This document shows positions 1 through 9,167 of a stretch of DNA of 24,833 nt, piece after piece (positions within the stretch are counted from its first letter, which is position 1; every line of letters starts with the position of its first letter). The position numbers and the translations under genes were made by a program. The notes under the pieces are model-generated. The model had not been told where the DNA came from and ran no database searches. It was given only the letters and a program-made list of their open reading frames with translations. Origin of the DNA: Deltaproteobacteria bacterium RIFOXYA12_FULL_61_11 (GTDB taxonomy: Bacteria > Bdellovibrionota_F > JAHFAK01 > YA12-FULL-61-11); contig MGSU01000025.1 in NCBI GenBank assembly GCA_001799195.1, positions 1 to 24,833 on the forward strand, read 5' to 3'.

Positions 1-866
1 CGACGGAGCGAAGCGAAGAACCGCTGGGCCAAGAAGGGTCGGAGGCCGATGCGGCGTTGAACCTCCTCCTGTGCAAGTCCTTGACGTAATAACAACCGAG
101 CCTGCATGATCTCGCGCAGATGCCGGATGAGCATGGCCAATATCAGGAGATGAGGTGAGTCTTCCTCGAGCAAGTGCTGCAGAATGACCAGGGCTCGAGG
201 TGCATGATGCTCGTCGAGCGCATTCAACAACTCGAAGACCGTGGACAGCCGCACCTGGGAGGTGATCTCCTCGACGTCCTGCGCCGTGATGGTCGTGCGA
301 TCGCCTACGAAGGTTGCCACCTTGGCGAGTTCGGAGACGAGGAGCGGCAGGTCCGGACCGATCAGGTCCGCGAGCAACCTGGCTCCTTCATCATTGATGC
401 GTTTCCCGAGATTTTGGAGCTGACGATGAATGAAGGGGAGCAGATCCTTGGGTCGCAGTTTCTCGAAGACCAGTTCCGTCGAGTGTTCTCGTAAGACTTT
501 GACAGTCTTGAGTCTGCCATCGAGTTTTCCTTGGACCAAGACAATCAGGCAGGTACTGTCGACCGGGGTCTGGGCAAGGTTGGCAAGGCCTTCGAGCAGG
601 GCTGTCTTGGCCTTTTCCGCCCGATCGAGTACGACTACTCTGCGTTCGGCGAAGACGGGCATAGTCCGGACGTGGTCGCCGAGCTCTTCCGCCGTGAGTT
701 TGTCCGCATCCAAACGGACGAAATTGAAATCTGCCAACCCCTTGGGGAGATACCGTTGTTTGAGTACTTTCACACAGCGAGGGGCGAAGAACCACTCCTC
801 GTCCTGAACGAGGAGTATCGGCCTGAGCGGCGCTTTCTCCAGTCTCTCGACCTGTTCGAACGACAT
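1..866 (-). CDS. holA: DNA polymerase III subunit delta (clamp loader), 3' end cut by window edge
   Basis: Delta is the wrench subunit of the clamp loader, which opens the beta clamp for loading on DNA. I translated the minus strand from the ATG at 866. The frame stays open for 288 codons to the window edge, so roughly the last 50 residues of a usual ~340-residue protein are missing. The N-terminal part shows the typical HolA layout: a hydrophobic strand (ILLVQDEEWFF), then FNFVRLDADKLTAEEL, then MPVFAERRVVVLDRAEK. A later LSTVFELLNALDEHH segment matches the collar-side helices. The start at 866 was chosen because GGAGG sits 4 nt upstream; the ATG at 870 has no spacing to that site and opens another frame. 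The gene diverges from murJ across about 155 bp. Family assignment is by motif recognition; confident. Confidence 0.9.
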   Translation of the reverse strand, partial: MSFEQVERLEKAPLRPILLVQDEEWFFAPRCVKVLKQRYLPKGLADFNFVRLDADKLTAEELGDHVRTMPVFAERRVVVLDRAEKAKTALLEGLANLAQTPVDSTCLIVLVQGKLDGRLKTVKVLREHSTELVFEKLRPKDLLPFIHRQLQNLGKRINDEGARLLADLIGPDLPLLVSELAKVATFVGDRTTITAQDVEEITSQVRLSTVFELLNALDEHHAPRALVILQHLLEEDSPHLLILAMLIRHLREIMQARLLLRQGLAQEEVQRRIGLRPFLAQRFFASLR

Positions 867-1023
867 ACATCCTCCGCGATTCGTCTTGCCAGGGCGTTCG
901 GGCTAGACTAGGCAAGCCGGAGCGTAAAGGCAAGGGTGGGGGGGACCATGAGGTCTTGGGTAGAGTACGGGCAGTTCCCAACCCCTCGAACCACCCTGAA
1001 CTGAAAGAGAACAGGAGCAGGTG

Positions 1024-2580
1024 ATGCAGGACCGACGTCGCACGATGCTCCGAGCCATACTTTCGGTCTCGATGTTCACCTTGCTCAGCAGGATTTCCGG
1101 ATTGATCCGGGACCGTTTGCTGATCACCGCTTTCGACAACGATACCAAGGATGCCTTTGCCGTCGCCTTCAAGATTCCCAATCTCTTCAGAAGACTATCG
1201 GCCGAGGGGGCCTTCACGGCAGCCTTCGTCCCTGTGCTCGGCGATTACCTCGTCAACGAAGACCAGGATCGCACCGCGCGCTTCCTGCACGCGGTCTTCA
1301 CCGCCATGACCTTGTTCCTGACCCTGCTCTCCTTGGGGGGGATCGTTCTCGGTGGTCTTATCGTCACGATCTATGTGCCGGGTTTTCGCGACAACCCGGC
1401 CGTATTCTCGCTGACCGTGATTCTCCTGAGGATCATGTTCGGCTACATCTTGCTCATCAGCCTTGCCTCGTTGCTGATGGGCGTAGTGCAGAGCCTGGGG
1501 CATTTTTCCAGTCCCGCCTTCTCTCCGGTATTGCTCAATCTTGCCACCATTGCAGGGATCCTCTTCCTGGATGAGGCCTTCCCTCTGCCCATCCATGGGG
1601 CCGCCGTGGGAGTGATGATCGGCGGGGTCTTGCAGCTCGTGCTCCAAGTCGTGGTGTTTCGTCGGTGGGGCTATACCTTGCGGTTCCGTCTCGACCTGCG
1701 TGACGAGGGGGTACGCAAGATCGTGCGTCTGATGGTTCCCACCCTTTTCGGCGTGGCTATCTATCAGATCAACATCATGGTCACCGACTTCATCGGCTCG
1801 TTCCATGAGCAGGTCCGGCTCAATTGGCTCTATTTCGCCAATCGCATCTTCCAGCTTCCCATGGGTATGTTCTCTGTCTCCGTGGCCACGGTAGTCCTAC
1901 CCGAGTTGGCCCGCAGTGTCAGCGCCGGCAAGCGGGAGGACCTGGAGAGCACCATCGATTTCGCCCTCGTTTCCACGCTCTTCCTGATCGTCCCGACGAC
2001 AGCCGCACTGCTGGTGCTGAGCTACCCCCTCGTCAGCCTGATCTATTTCTCGGGTACGGTGAGCGCCGAGGATTGTCGCGAGATCTCCCGATCGATAGAC
2101 GGGTATACCCTTGGTTTGTTCGGCGTCTCGTTCAGCGCCATCCTGACCCGTATTTTTTATGCCTTCAAAGACACCAAGACCCCGGTCATGGCCTCGACCT
2201 GGTCCCTCGGTCTCAACCTCGGGCTCGGCGTGATCCTGGCTCGCAGTTATGCCACCATGGGCCTTGCCTTGGCAGTCTCTCTTGCTACCTATGGTAATTT
2301 ACTGGCCCTGTGGATCGGGTTGCGCCAACATCGTGTTTCGCTGCGCCTCGCATCCCTCTTCGTCCCCTGTGCCAAGATCACCGTCTGCACCGCGCTGATG
2401 AGCGTCGCTCTCTGGTCAGTCGGCTGGACCTGGTTCGAGGGGGTCTGGTCGTTACCCGGGGTAACCACGGAGAAAGTCCTGGCCATGATGGTCCTCCTCT
2501 GTGTGGGAGGAGGACTCTACCTGGGATCAGCCTGGTTGTTGCTTCGTCCCCAGATGCGCGCTCTTGTATCGAAACGATAA
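1024..2580 (+). CDS. murJ: Lipid II flippase MurJ
   Basis: MurJ (MviN) flips lipid II across the inner membrane for peptidoglycan synthesis. The product is 518 residues, normal for the family, and is almost entirely hydrophobic segments, consistent with about 14 membrane helices of the MOP superfamily. The N-terminus carries the hallmark TLLSRISGLIRDRLL followed by DAFAVAFKIPNLFRRLSAEGAFTAAFVPV, including the conserved arginines of the central cavity. ATG 1024 is preferred over GTG 1021 because AGGAG at 1013-1017 then lies 6 nt upstream. It is the first gene rightward from the divergent holA gap. About 118 bp including a hairpin separate it from rimP, so it may or may not share the downstream transcript. 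No frameshift seen. Confidence 0.93.
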   Translation: MQDRRRTMLRAILSVSMFTLLSRISGLIRDRLLITAFDNDTKDAFAVAFKIPNLFRRLSAEGAFTAAFVPVLGDYLVNEDQDRTARFLHAVFTAMTLFLTLLSLGGIVLGGLIVTIYVPGFRDNPAVFSLTVILLRIMFGYILLISLASLLMGVVQSLGHFSSPAFSPVLLNLATIAGILFLDEAFPLPIHGAAVGVMIGGVLQLVLQVVVFRRWGYTLRFRLDLRDEGVRKIVRLMVPTLFGVAIYQINIMVTDFIGSFHEQVRLNWLYFANRIFQLPMGMFSVSVATVVLPELARSVSAGKREDLESTIDFALVSTLFLIVPTTAALLVLSYPLVSLIYFSGTVSAEDCREISRSIDGYTLGLFGVSFSAILTRIFYAFKDTKTPVMASTWSLGLNLGLGVILARSYATMGLALAVSLATYGNLLALWIGLRQHRVSLRLASLFVPCAKITVCTALMSVALWSVGWTWFEGVWSLPGVTTEKVLAMMVLLCVGGGLYLGSAWLLLRPQMRALVSKR

Positions 2581-2581
2581 T

Positions 2582-2608
2582 GATTCTTTGTAATTAGGAC
2601 AAAGAATC
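2582..2608. repeat. Perfect 9-bp inverted repeat just after murJ stop
   Basis: GATTCTTTG (2582-2590) and CAAAGAATC (2600-2608) are exact reverse complements around a 9-nt loop, starting 2 nt after the murJ stop codon. The stem is AT-rich and is not followed by a run of T, so it is not a classical intrinsic terminator. It could be an operator, an mRNA processing or stabilising hairpin, or part of a leader for the rimP-nusA-infB transcript. Function is inference. Confidence 0.5.
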
Positions 2609-2698
2609 TGCTTGATCTTGGTCCGGGAGCATGCTAGGAAGAGCCGTGCTCGGCGTCCCTCATGGACCGAGCAAGGTTGGTCCGGGCGTCGGGCCCAC

Positions 2699-3190
2699 AT
2701 GAAGTGGTCGATGATCGAAGAACGGTCCCTGAAGTTGTTCGAGTTCCTCAAGGACCTGCCGGTGTTCCGCCGGTATTCCCTGGTAGGAGTTGAAGTCATT
2801 GGAGCCGCACATCGCCCGACCTACCGAGTGTATGCTGATCGTAAAGGGGGCATCGATATCGATAATTGTGCCGAAATAAGCCGCGAGATCGCACCGGCGT
2901 TCGATGAATACCTCTCCGGGGCGGGAAACAAAGGAGCGTACTTGTTGGAAGTCTCTTCCCCAGGAGTTGATAGACCTCTCTTCTTCCGGGAGGATTTTTA
3001 CGCACACCTACGGCAACACCTCGTGCTCAGGACCCATGAGCCGATCGAGGGGCGCCGTAATTTCAAAGGAGTGCTCGTAGCGGTCAGCCGCGAGAAAGAC
3101 AGCATTGAACTGGAGGTCGGAACCGACGCCAGTGTCCTCATACCGTTCGCCAACATCAAGAAATGCAACATTGATTTTTTCCACGAGTAG
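2699..3190 (+). CDS. rimP: Ribosome maturation factor RimP
   Basis: RimP (DUF150) assists late 30S subunit assembly in the cytoplasm. From ATG 2699 the product is 163 residues, as expected. The N-terminal domain shows VEVIGAAHRPTYRVYADRKGGIDIDNCAEISREI and the diagnostic LEVSSPGVDRPL motif. The C-terminal Sm-like barrel follows (GRRNFKGVLVAV...VLIPFANIKKCNI). The frame stays open upstream to a TTG at 2612, but that extension is unlike the family; an ATG at 2711 is the other option. No clear Shine-Dalgarno precedes 2699, so the start is the least certain part. Only 15 nt separate its stop from nusA, and the rimP-nusA-infB order is widely conserved. Confidence 0.9.
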   Translation: MKWSMIEERSLKLFEFLKDLPVFRRYSLVGVEVIGAAHRPTYRVYADRKGGIDIDNCAEISREIAPAFDEYLSGAGNKGAYLLEVSSPGVDRPLFFREDFYAHLRQHLVLRTHEPIEGRRNFKGVLVAVSREKDSIELEVGTDASVLIPFANIKKCNIDFFHE

Positions 3191-3205
3191 AGCAGGAGTG
3201 CTGAC

Positions 3206-4573
3206 ATGGGCCTGGATCTCACGCAAATCATCGAGCAGGTCGGCAAAGACAAGGGCATCGAGATGGGTATCCTCGTCGAGGCCATCGAGACCGCGTTGGT
3301 CACCGCTGCCAAGAAGAAGTACGGCAACACTCGCGATATCGAGGCCCAGTTCAACCCCGAGGTCGGCGAGATAGAGTTGTTTGAGTTCAAGACTGTCGTC
3401 GATGAGGTGACCAACGATCATCTCGAGATCGAGTTCAAGGCGGCAAAACAGCACGACCCCGAAGCACGTATCGGCGACAGTCTCGGCTTCAAGCTCGACA
3501 CCAACCTGTTCGGTCGGGTGGCGGCCCATACTGCCAAGCAAATCATCTTACAGAAGGTAAGGGAAGCCGAACGAGAGATTATCTTCAGTGAGTACAAGGA
3601 TCGCCAGGGAGAATTGGTTTCCGGCATCGTCCGCCGTTTCGAACGCAGGGATATCATCATCGATCTGGGTAAAACCGAAGCAGTGCTTCCCGAGAACGAA
3701 CAGATCAGACGGGAACGTTACCGCGTGGGTGATCGGGTCCAAGCCTTCTTACTCAGGGTCGAACGCGTTGCCAAGGGGCCGCAATTGATCCTCTCCCGGG
3801 TCTCCACGCAATTCCTCAACAAACTCTTCGAACAAGACGTGCCCGAAATCCATGACCGGACCGTCAAGATCATGGCCACGGCCCGGGAACCCGGTCGGCG
3901 TTCCAAGATCGCAGTGTATTCCGAAGACCTCAATGTCGATCCGGTGGGAGCCTGTGTCGGAGTGCGAGGCAGTCGGGTCCAGAACATCGTCCAGGAACTG
4001 CGCGGTGAGAAGATCGATATCGTGCCCTGGAGTCCCGATCCGGCAAAGTTCATCTGCAATGCCATCGCACCAGCCGAAGTCCAGAAGGTGATCATCGACA
4101 ATGAGAATCAAACCATGGAACTCATTGTCGCCGACGACCAGCTCTCGCTCGCCATCGGCAAGCGTGGGCAAAACGTGCGTTTGGCCTCGCAATTGACGAA
4201 GTGGAAGGTCGACATCCAGAGCGAGAGCCGCATTAAGGAAAAGGCCCAGGAAATGAAACTGCTCCTCACCCGTACCGAGACGATCGACGAGGCTACGGTC
4301 AACTTGGTGATCAAACACGGGTTGATTAACCCCGACGACCTGCTCGAGATGGAGGACGGGGATCTTTCAGAGATGCTCGGCATCGGTCTCGAAACCGCCA
4401 AGACCATGAAGACGAAACTCGTTGTCGTGCGTGAACAAAGAACCGAGGAACTCAAGGTCGTGGCAGAGCAGGAGGCCGCCGAGAGGGCCAGGGGCGCCCT
4501 CGAACAGGGGGTTGCGCCTACGGGGGGGGATATCCACGGGGAAGAACCCCTCGAAGATGATGGGACCGTTTGA
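3206..4573 (+). CDS. nusA: Transcription termination/antitermination factor NusA
   Basis: NusA binds RNA polymerase and nascent RNA to modulate pausing, termination and antitermination. The 455-residue product has the RNAP-binding N-terminal domain, an S1 domain (roughly 135-200, GIVRRFERRDIIIDLGKTEAVLPENEQ), and two KH domains. The KH domains include CVGVRGSRVQNIVQELRGEKIDIVPW and LAIGKRGQNVRLASQL. A single helix-hairpin-helix-like repeat follows (about 360-430) with an acidic tail, shorter than the two-repeat enterobacterial NusA. AGGAG at 3194-3198 lies 7 nt before the ATG. The tail codons contain a run of eight G at about 4522-4529. It sits between rimP and infB, as in most bacteria. Confidence 0.95.
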   Translation: MGLDLTQIIEQVGKDKGIEMGILVEAIETALVTAAKKKYGNTRDIEAQFNPEVGEIELFEFKTVVDEVTNDHLEIEFKAAKQHDPEARIGDSLGFKLDTNLFGRVAAHTAKQIILQKVREAEREIIFSEYKDRQGELVSGIVRRFERRDIIIDLGKTEAVLPENEQIRRERYRVGDRVQAFLLRVERVAKGPQLILSRVSTQFLNKLFEQDVPEIHDRTVKIMATAREPGRRSKIAVYSEDLNVDPVGACVGVRGSRVQNIVQELRGEKIDIVPWSPDPAKFICNAIAPAEVQKVIIDNENQTMELIVADDQLSLAIGKRGQNVRLASQLTKWKVDIQSESRIKEKAQEMKLLLTRTETIDEATVNLVIKHGLINPDDLLEMEDGDLSEMLGIGLETAKTMKTKLVVVREQRTEELKVVAEQEAAERARGALEQGVAPTGGDIHGEEPLEDDGTV

Positions 4574-4686
4574 GGTAGGTAGGGATTCGCCGCACCGGTC
4601 TCTTCGAGGAGATCGATCCCGGGGGATCAACGGTGGAAGTATGGGTGTCGGGCGTGAAGACACCCGAGGAACTGCAGAGAGTGGTA

Positions 4687-7479
4687 ATGATCAAGAAGTA
4701 CCGCATACACGAGATCGCCAAGATGGTAGGTGTCGAGAGCAAGAAGTTGCTCGCCGATGCTCAGAAAGTCGGTTTCCAACAGCTCACGGCAATCTCCAGC
4801 TCGCTCGACGAGTACCAGATGCGCGACCTGTTCGAACGGTTGAACATCCGGTTGCCGGGAGAGAAGAACCCGGAACCCACGACCCCGGTGGACAGCGAAG
4901 AGACCCCCAAGACGCCCACGCCGAGTGACGGCTCTCCCGGCCTCGATCTCGAGGCTCGCAAGGTGTTCAACGAGGACCGAGAAGGAACCAAGGTGACGGA
5001 TCAACGGATCCGCAGCACCGTTATCCGTCGGCGACGCTTCGAACCCGTGGTCGAGGCCGTGGCAGCCGCGGCCGTTGCCAAGGCAGAAGCCTATCACGTC
5101 CACGTCGAACAAGAGGTGACTTCCTCCCAGGTCGAGGACCTTCCGGAACCATCGGTCGAAGAACTCTCGCCCGCAGTCCAACCGGAGACCGAGGTTCTCG
5201 AGGCGCCTTTCCAATCCCCAGCGTTCGAAGCCGGAGAGCCGGAGCTCACGACGCTGGAACCCAAAACCCTACCCGTAGAAACCCCGATCGTCGAGGAAGT
5301 CGGCCCTGAGGGAGAACCTGTCAAGGAAGACGGCCGAGAGATACGCATCAAGGGAAAGAAGGGAGACTTCACCTATACCTTCCAACATCTCAAAGTGGTC
5401 GAGCGCCCGGCCTACATGGACGCTCCTCCAGAAGAACCGAAGAAGCCCGTTGCCAAGAAAACCGAGGAGTCGCCGGCGGAACAACCTGCACCCGCCACGG
5501 TGGTTGATCCCACCACCGTTCGGAAGGAGAAACGCGGCGAAGAAGATGACCGTCCCTCTCGCCGTCGGGCCGCTAAACGCAACGTGATCATCGAACGAGA
5601 TTTCCTCGAAGAGATTGATGGCGGCAGGGAGTTCGGTCCGGGAGGTCGCCGGCGCAAGAAGAAGGAATTCAAGAAGACCGAGGTCACGGTCCCGAAGGCG
5701 ATCAAACGCAAGATTCGCATAGACGAAACCATCCAGGTCGGGGAACTGGCTAAACGGTTGGGGATCAAGGTCGGCGAGATCATTGCCAAATTACTCTCGC
5801 TCGGGACCATGGCAACAGTCAATCAATGCATAGACTTGGACACAGCAATGCTGGTCGCCCAGGAATACAATTACGAGGTGGCCAACATCGCTGTCAACGA
5901 AGAGAGTTTGCTCCAAAGTGGTACAACCCCAACCGAGGTCGAGGATCGAGACAAGACGCCACGGCCTCCAGTGGTCACGGTCATGGGGCATGTCGACCAC
6001 GGCAAGACCTCCATCCTCGACGTAATCCGTAAAGCGAGGGTCGCCGAGGGAGAAGCAGGTGGGATCACCCAACACATCGGCGCGTATGTGGCCGAAGTTT
6101 CGGGGCAGCCCATCACCTTCATCGATACCCCGGGCCATGCCGCTTTTACCTCAATGCGTGCGCACGGAGCTCAGGTCACGGACATCGTCGTGCTGGTCAC
6201 CGCGGCCGACGACGGCGTGATGCCCCAGACGATCGAAGCGCTCAAGCATGCCCAGGCAGCCAAGGTACCGATCATCGTCGCCATCAATAAGATGGATCTG
6301 CCGCAGGCCAACCCCGACCGGATCCGGCAACAGCTTTCCGAGCATGGGTTGATCCCTGAGGAGTGGGGAGGCGAGACCCTGTTCGTGGAGGTCAGCGCAC
6401 GAGAGCGGACCAATATCGACAAATTGCTCGAGTCCATCCTTCTCCAGGCCGAGATCCTCGAACTCCACGCCTCATTGGATGTTCCCGGGCAGGCCGTGGT
6501 GATCGAAAGTCGGTTGGACAAATCCAAGGGCCAGGTGATCAATGCCATTGTCCAGCAGGGGCAGCTCAAGGTCGGCGACTTCCTGGTGTGCGGCAGTGTC
6601 TGCGGTAAGATTAAGGCGCTCAGCGATGATCGCGGGCGCAAGATCTCCTCGGCAGGTCCCTCGCGGCCCATCGAGATTCTTGGCCTCTCCGGGGTCGGCA
6701 ATGTCGGAGATACCATTTCGGTGGTCAAGGACGAGAAGATCGGCAAGCAACTCGTAGACCTCCGGAAAGACAAAGAACAGGCTCGCGAACAGGCTTCCGC
6801 TGCACCGGTCAAGGTGACTCTCGACGGTCTCTTCCAGCAAATACAAGACGATAAACTCAAGGAACTCAATATCATCGTCAAGGGAGACACCAACGGGACC
6901 GCGGAAGCTCTCAAAGACGCAATGCTCCGGTTGTCCAACGAAACGGTCAAGATCAACGTCATTCATCATGCCGCCGGTGGTATTACCGGTAACGACGTTA
7001 TGATGGCCGCCGCTTTTTCCGCGATCATCATCGGCTTCAATGTCCGACCGGACAACAGGGCCCAGGCTTTGGCGGGAGAACAGGGCGTCGACATCAAGCT
7101 CTTCTCCATCATCTACGAAGCGCTGGATACGGTGGCCAAGGCCCTCAGGGGTATGATCGAGCCGGTGCTCAAGGAAGAATACCTCGGCAAGGCCGAAGTG
7201 CGACAACTCTTCACCGTACCGAAGATCGGCACCATTGCCGGAGCGTATATTCTCGACGGCAAGATCCTGCGCAACAGCAGCGTACGGGTGATCCGGGACA
7301 ACGTGGTGCTCTTCGACGGCAAGCTCAAGTCCTTGCGGCGCTTCAAAGACGACGTCAAAGAAGTGAGCAGTGGGTACGAATGTGGTATCGGCGTGGAGAA
7401 CTATAACGACCTCAAAGAGGGCGATCTTATTGAATCGTATCAGATAAAAGAGGTACGAGCCGACGTCGAAACCCGCTGA
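4687..7479 (+). CDS. infB: Translation initiation factor IF-2
   Basis: IF-2 is the GTPase that brings initiator tRNA to the 30S subunit and promotes 50S joining. The start at 4687 gives [22 protein letters not shown], the normal IF-2 N-terminal subdomain, and a 930-residue protein. A GTG at 4633 would add 18 unusual residues and cannot be excluded. A long acidic, proline-rich linker (about 75-330) precedes a second IF2-N domain ([22 protein letters not shown]). The G domain carries GHVDHGKT (434-441), DTPGH and NKMD. Domains II, III ([25 protein letters not shown]) and IV follow in order. It is 113 nt after nusA and 32 nt before ylxP. No broken motif seen. Confidence 0.95.
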   Translation: MIKKYRIHEIAKMVGVESKKLLADAQKVGFQQLTAISSSLDEYQMRDLFERLNIRLPGEKNPEPTTPVDSEETPKTPTPSDGSPGLDLEARKVFNEDREGTKVTDQRIRSTVIRRRRFEPVVEAVAAAAVAKAEAYHVHVEQEVTSSQVEDLPEPSVEELSPAVQPETEVLEAPFQSPAFEAGEPELTTLEPKTLPVETPIVEEVGPEGEPVKEDGREIRIKGKKGDFTYTFQHLKVVERPAYMDAPPEEPKKPVAKKTEESPAEQPAPATVVDPTTVRKEKRGEEDDRPSRRRAAKRNVIIERDFLEEIDGGREFGPGGRRRKKKEFKKTEVTVPKAIKRKIRIDETIQVGELAKRLGIKVGEIIAKLLSLGTMATVNQCIDLDTAMLVAQEYNYEVANIAVNEESLLQSGTTPTEVEDRDKTPRPPVVTVMGHVDHGKTSILDVIRKARVAEGEAGGITQHIGAYVAEVSGQPITFIDTPGHAAFTSMRAHGAQVTDIVVLVTAADDGVMPQTIEALKHAQAAKVPIIVAINKMDLPQANPDRIRQQLSEHGLIPEEWGGETLFVEVSARERTNIDKLLESILLQAEILELHASLDVPGQAVVIESRLDKSKGQVINAIVQQGQLKVGDFLVCGSVCGKIKALSDDRGRKISSAGPSRPIEILGLSGVGNVGDTISVVKDEKIGKQLVDLRKDKEQAREQASAAPVKVTLDGLFQQIQDDKLKELNIIVKGDTNGTAEALKDAMLRLSNETVKINVIHHAAGGITGNDVMMAAAFSAIIIGFNVRPDNRAQALAGEQGVDIKLFSIIYEALDTVAKALRGMIEPVLKEEYLGKAEVRQLFTVPKIGTIAGAYILDGKILRNSSVRVIRDNVVLFDGKLKSLRRFKDDVKEVSSGYECGIGVENYNDLKEGDLIESYQIKEVRADVETR

Positions 7480-7511
7480 GGTCGCGGGAACCAGGCCGGG
7501 AGAGAGAAGTG

Positions 7512-7817
7512 ATGCACGTCGGGGTATTGAGGTTGCGTCTCCGCATCGACGAAGCCCACTCCCTGAAGGAACGGCGCAACGTGATCACCAGGATTCGCGA
7601 CAAGGTGGCTGTACGGTTCAAGCTCTCGGTCGCCGATGTCAGCGAGGGGGATCTGCTCAACCTCGCGACCCTCGGGGTTACCGCGGTCAGCAATGACCGG
7701 GCCATCCTCCAGCGGTTGCTCGAGTCAGTGCGCGGTTACGTCGGACAGCTCTTCCTCGCCGAAATCATCGACGCCGATATCCAGGTGTTGGCCTTCGACG
7801 AACTCAGTCAATGGTGA
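7512..7817 (+). CDS. ylxP: YlxP/DUF503 family protein
   Basis: Small protein of 101 residues with the DUF503 pattern: MHVGVLRLRLRIDEAHSLKERRNVITRIRDKVAVRFKLSVADV, then a conserved NDRAILQRLLESV stretch. The family lies between infB and rbfA in many Firmicutes and deltaproteobacteria and is thought to take part in translation or ribosome assembly; its biochemical role is not settled. ATG 7512 is chosen over GTG 7509 because a GGGAGAGAG purine site at 7498-7506 gives better spacing. The stop codon is 4 nt from the rbfA start, implying translational coupling. Confidence 0.88.
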   Translation: MHVGVLRLRLRIDEAHSLKERRNVITRIRDKVAVRFKLSVADVSEGDLLNLATLGVTAVSNDRAILQRLLESVRGYVGQLFLAEIIDADIQVLAFDELSQW

Positions 7818-7821
7818 GAGG

Positions 7822-8184
7822 ATGAGGGCAAGAGCGGGGAAGCGGCCGGCAAAAGTCGCGGAAGAGGCCCGGGCCATTGTTGCCGGCGCCGTCCAACAGC
7901 GAGTCCATGATCCGAGATTGGCAGAGGTGACCATCACCGAGACCGAGTTGTCGCCTGACCTCCGACAACTGCGCATCTACTTCAGCGTCCTTGGGGATGA
8001 AGAGCGGGTTCGGCAGGCAGAACAAGGCTTTGAGAGCGCCTCCGGCTACTTGAGACGGATTCTCGCCGAACGCCTGAGAATGCGGTATGCCCCGACCTTG
8101 ACCTTTCATGTCGACCATTCTCTGAGGAGCGGTTCTCGGATCGAAGAGCTGCTCCTCGAATTGCGTGATGAAGACCGATCTTGA
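7822..8184 (+). CDS. rbfA: 30S ribosome-binding factor RbfA
   Basis: RbfA is a cold-shock-linked 30S maturation factor with a KH-like fold. The 120-residue product shows the family arrangement: an N-terminal helix (KVAEEARAIVAGAVQQRVHDPRLAEVTITETELSPDLRQLRIYFSV), then a helix with SASGYLRRILAERLRMRYAPTLTFHVDHSLRSGSRIEELL. The last block (LRMRYAPTLTFHVD) is the usual signature. The ATG follows the ylxP stop by 4 nt. Its AGAGG is directly adjacent to the ATG, so initiation probably depends on coupling. The 3' end overlaps nrnA by 17 nt in another frame. Confidence 0.92.
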   Translation: MRARAGKRPAKVAEEARAIVAGAVQQRVHDPRLAEVTITETELSPDLRQLRIYFSVLGDEERVRQAEQGFESASGYLRRILAERLRMRYAPTLTFHVDHSLRSGSRIEELLLELRDEDRS

Positions 8185-9127
8185 GGCTGCTGCAGAACTG
8201 CTGAGCAGTGCGCAGCAGGTCCTGGTCATGGGACACCGCAATCCCGAGGGAGATTGCATCGCCTCGACCGTGGCCATGGGCTTGATCTGTGACCGGTTGG
8301 GCTTGGCGGTGACCCTCTACAACGACGACCCCGTACCCGAGAACCTGCTCGCCATGCCGGGGAGCGATCGCCTCGTCGACAAGGTCGAGACCGGGACGAC
8401 CTTCGATCTGGCGGTGGTCGTGGATTGCGGCGCGCTGGACCGGATCGGCCGGGGAACTTCGTTGCTCGAAGGTCTGCCGATCTTGAACCTCGATCACCAC
8501 GTCACCAACACCTTCTTCGGCCACGTCAATCTCGTGCGGCCCGAGGCAAGCTCTGCCACCGAGGTCGTTCACGAACTGGGGGAGCAGCTCGGTCTGGCCA
8601 TGGATCCGTCCCTGGCCGAGGTGATCTACTGTGGAGTGCTCACCGATACCGGATCCTTCCATTACAGCAATGCCACGGCCAAGGCCTTCCATCTCGCCGG
8701 GGACCTTGTGTCCAGGGGAGTCGACCCTTGGGCCGTAAGTTCATATCTCTATGAAAATCAGCCAATTGCAAGGTTAAGGCTCCTCGCCGCTGCTCTACAG
8801 ACCCTCGAGGTCGGGCCACCGGGGACCTATGCCTCGATCGTGTTGAGCGAGGAGACCTTCCGACTCACCGGTGCCGGCAGCGACCTGACCGATGGGCTCA
8901 TCAACTACCCGCGCTCACTGCGAGGGGTCGAGATCGCGGTGCAGTTCCGCGAGATAGAGCGGCATCACTACAAGATCAGTCTGCGTTCGAAAGGAGCCAT
9001 CGATGTCGGCGCCCTGGCCTCCCGTTTTGGCGGAGGAGGGCATCGCAATGCCTCTGGGCTCGAACTCCGAGGCACCCTGGAGGAGGTCAAGGTCCAGCTC
9101 TATACCGCCATCCTCGACCTATGTTGA
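8168..9127 (+). CDS. nrnA: DHH-family oligoribonuclease / pAp phosphatase NrnA
   Basis: NrnA-type DHH-DHHA1 phosphoesterases degrade nano-RNAs and dephosphorylate pAp in the cytoplasm, using two metal ions. The 319-residue product has motif I as HRNPEGD (23-29), where NPDGD is the commoner form. Motif II is VVVDCG, motif III is DHH (109-111, LNLDHHVTN), and motif IV is GVLTDTGSFHYSN. The C-terminal DHHA1 domain has GGGGHRNASG from about 288. ATG 8168 directly follows GTG 8165 and lies inside the end of rbfA (17-nt overlap), so translation is likely coupled. Position between rbfA and truB is the classic one. The Glu at the first metal-ligand Asp is the only oddity. Confidence 0.92.
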   Translation: MKTDLEAAAELLSSAQQVLVMGHRNPEGDCIASTVAMGLICDRLGLAVTLYNDDPVPENLLAMPGSDRLVDKVETGTTFDLAVVVDCGALDRIGRGTSLLEGLPILNLDHHVTNTFFGHVNLVRPEASSATEVVHELGEQLGLAMDPSLAEVIYCGVLTDTGSFHYSNATAKAFHLAGDLVSRGVDPWAVSSYLYENQPIARLRLLAAALQTLEVGPPGTYASIVLSEETFRLTGAGSDLTDGLINYPRSLRGVEIAVQFREIERHHYKISLRSKGAIDVGALASRFGGGGHRNASGLELRGTLEEVKVQLYTAILDLC

Positions 9128-9167
9128 GCTCCCGCCGCCGTGATCCCAGCGAGGTCGGGCACGTGCG

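Noticed and set aside
885-916. CTTGCC/GGCAAG inverted repeat in the holA-murJ gap
   Set aside because: Only six base pairs with a 20-nt loop; likely chance, and no clear promoter pair accompanies it.
391-981. 196-codon minus-strand frame starting upstream of holA
   Set aside because: Arg/Ser/Pro-rich nonsense in another frame of the region that encodes recognisable HolA.
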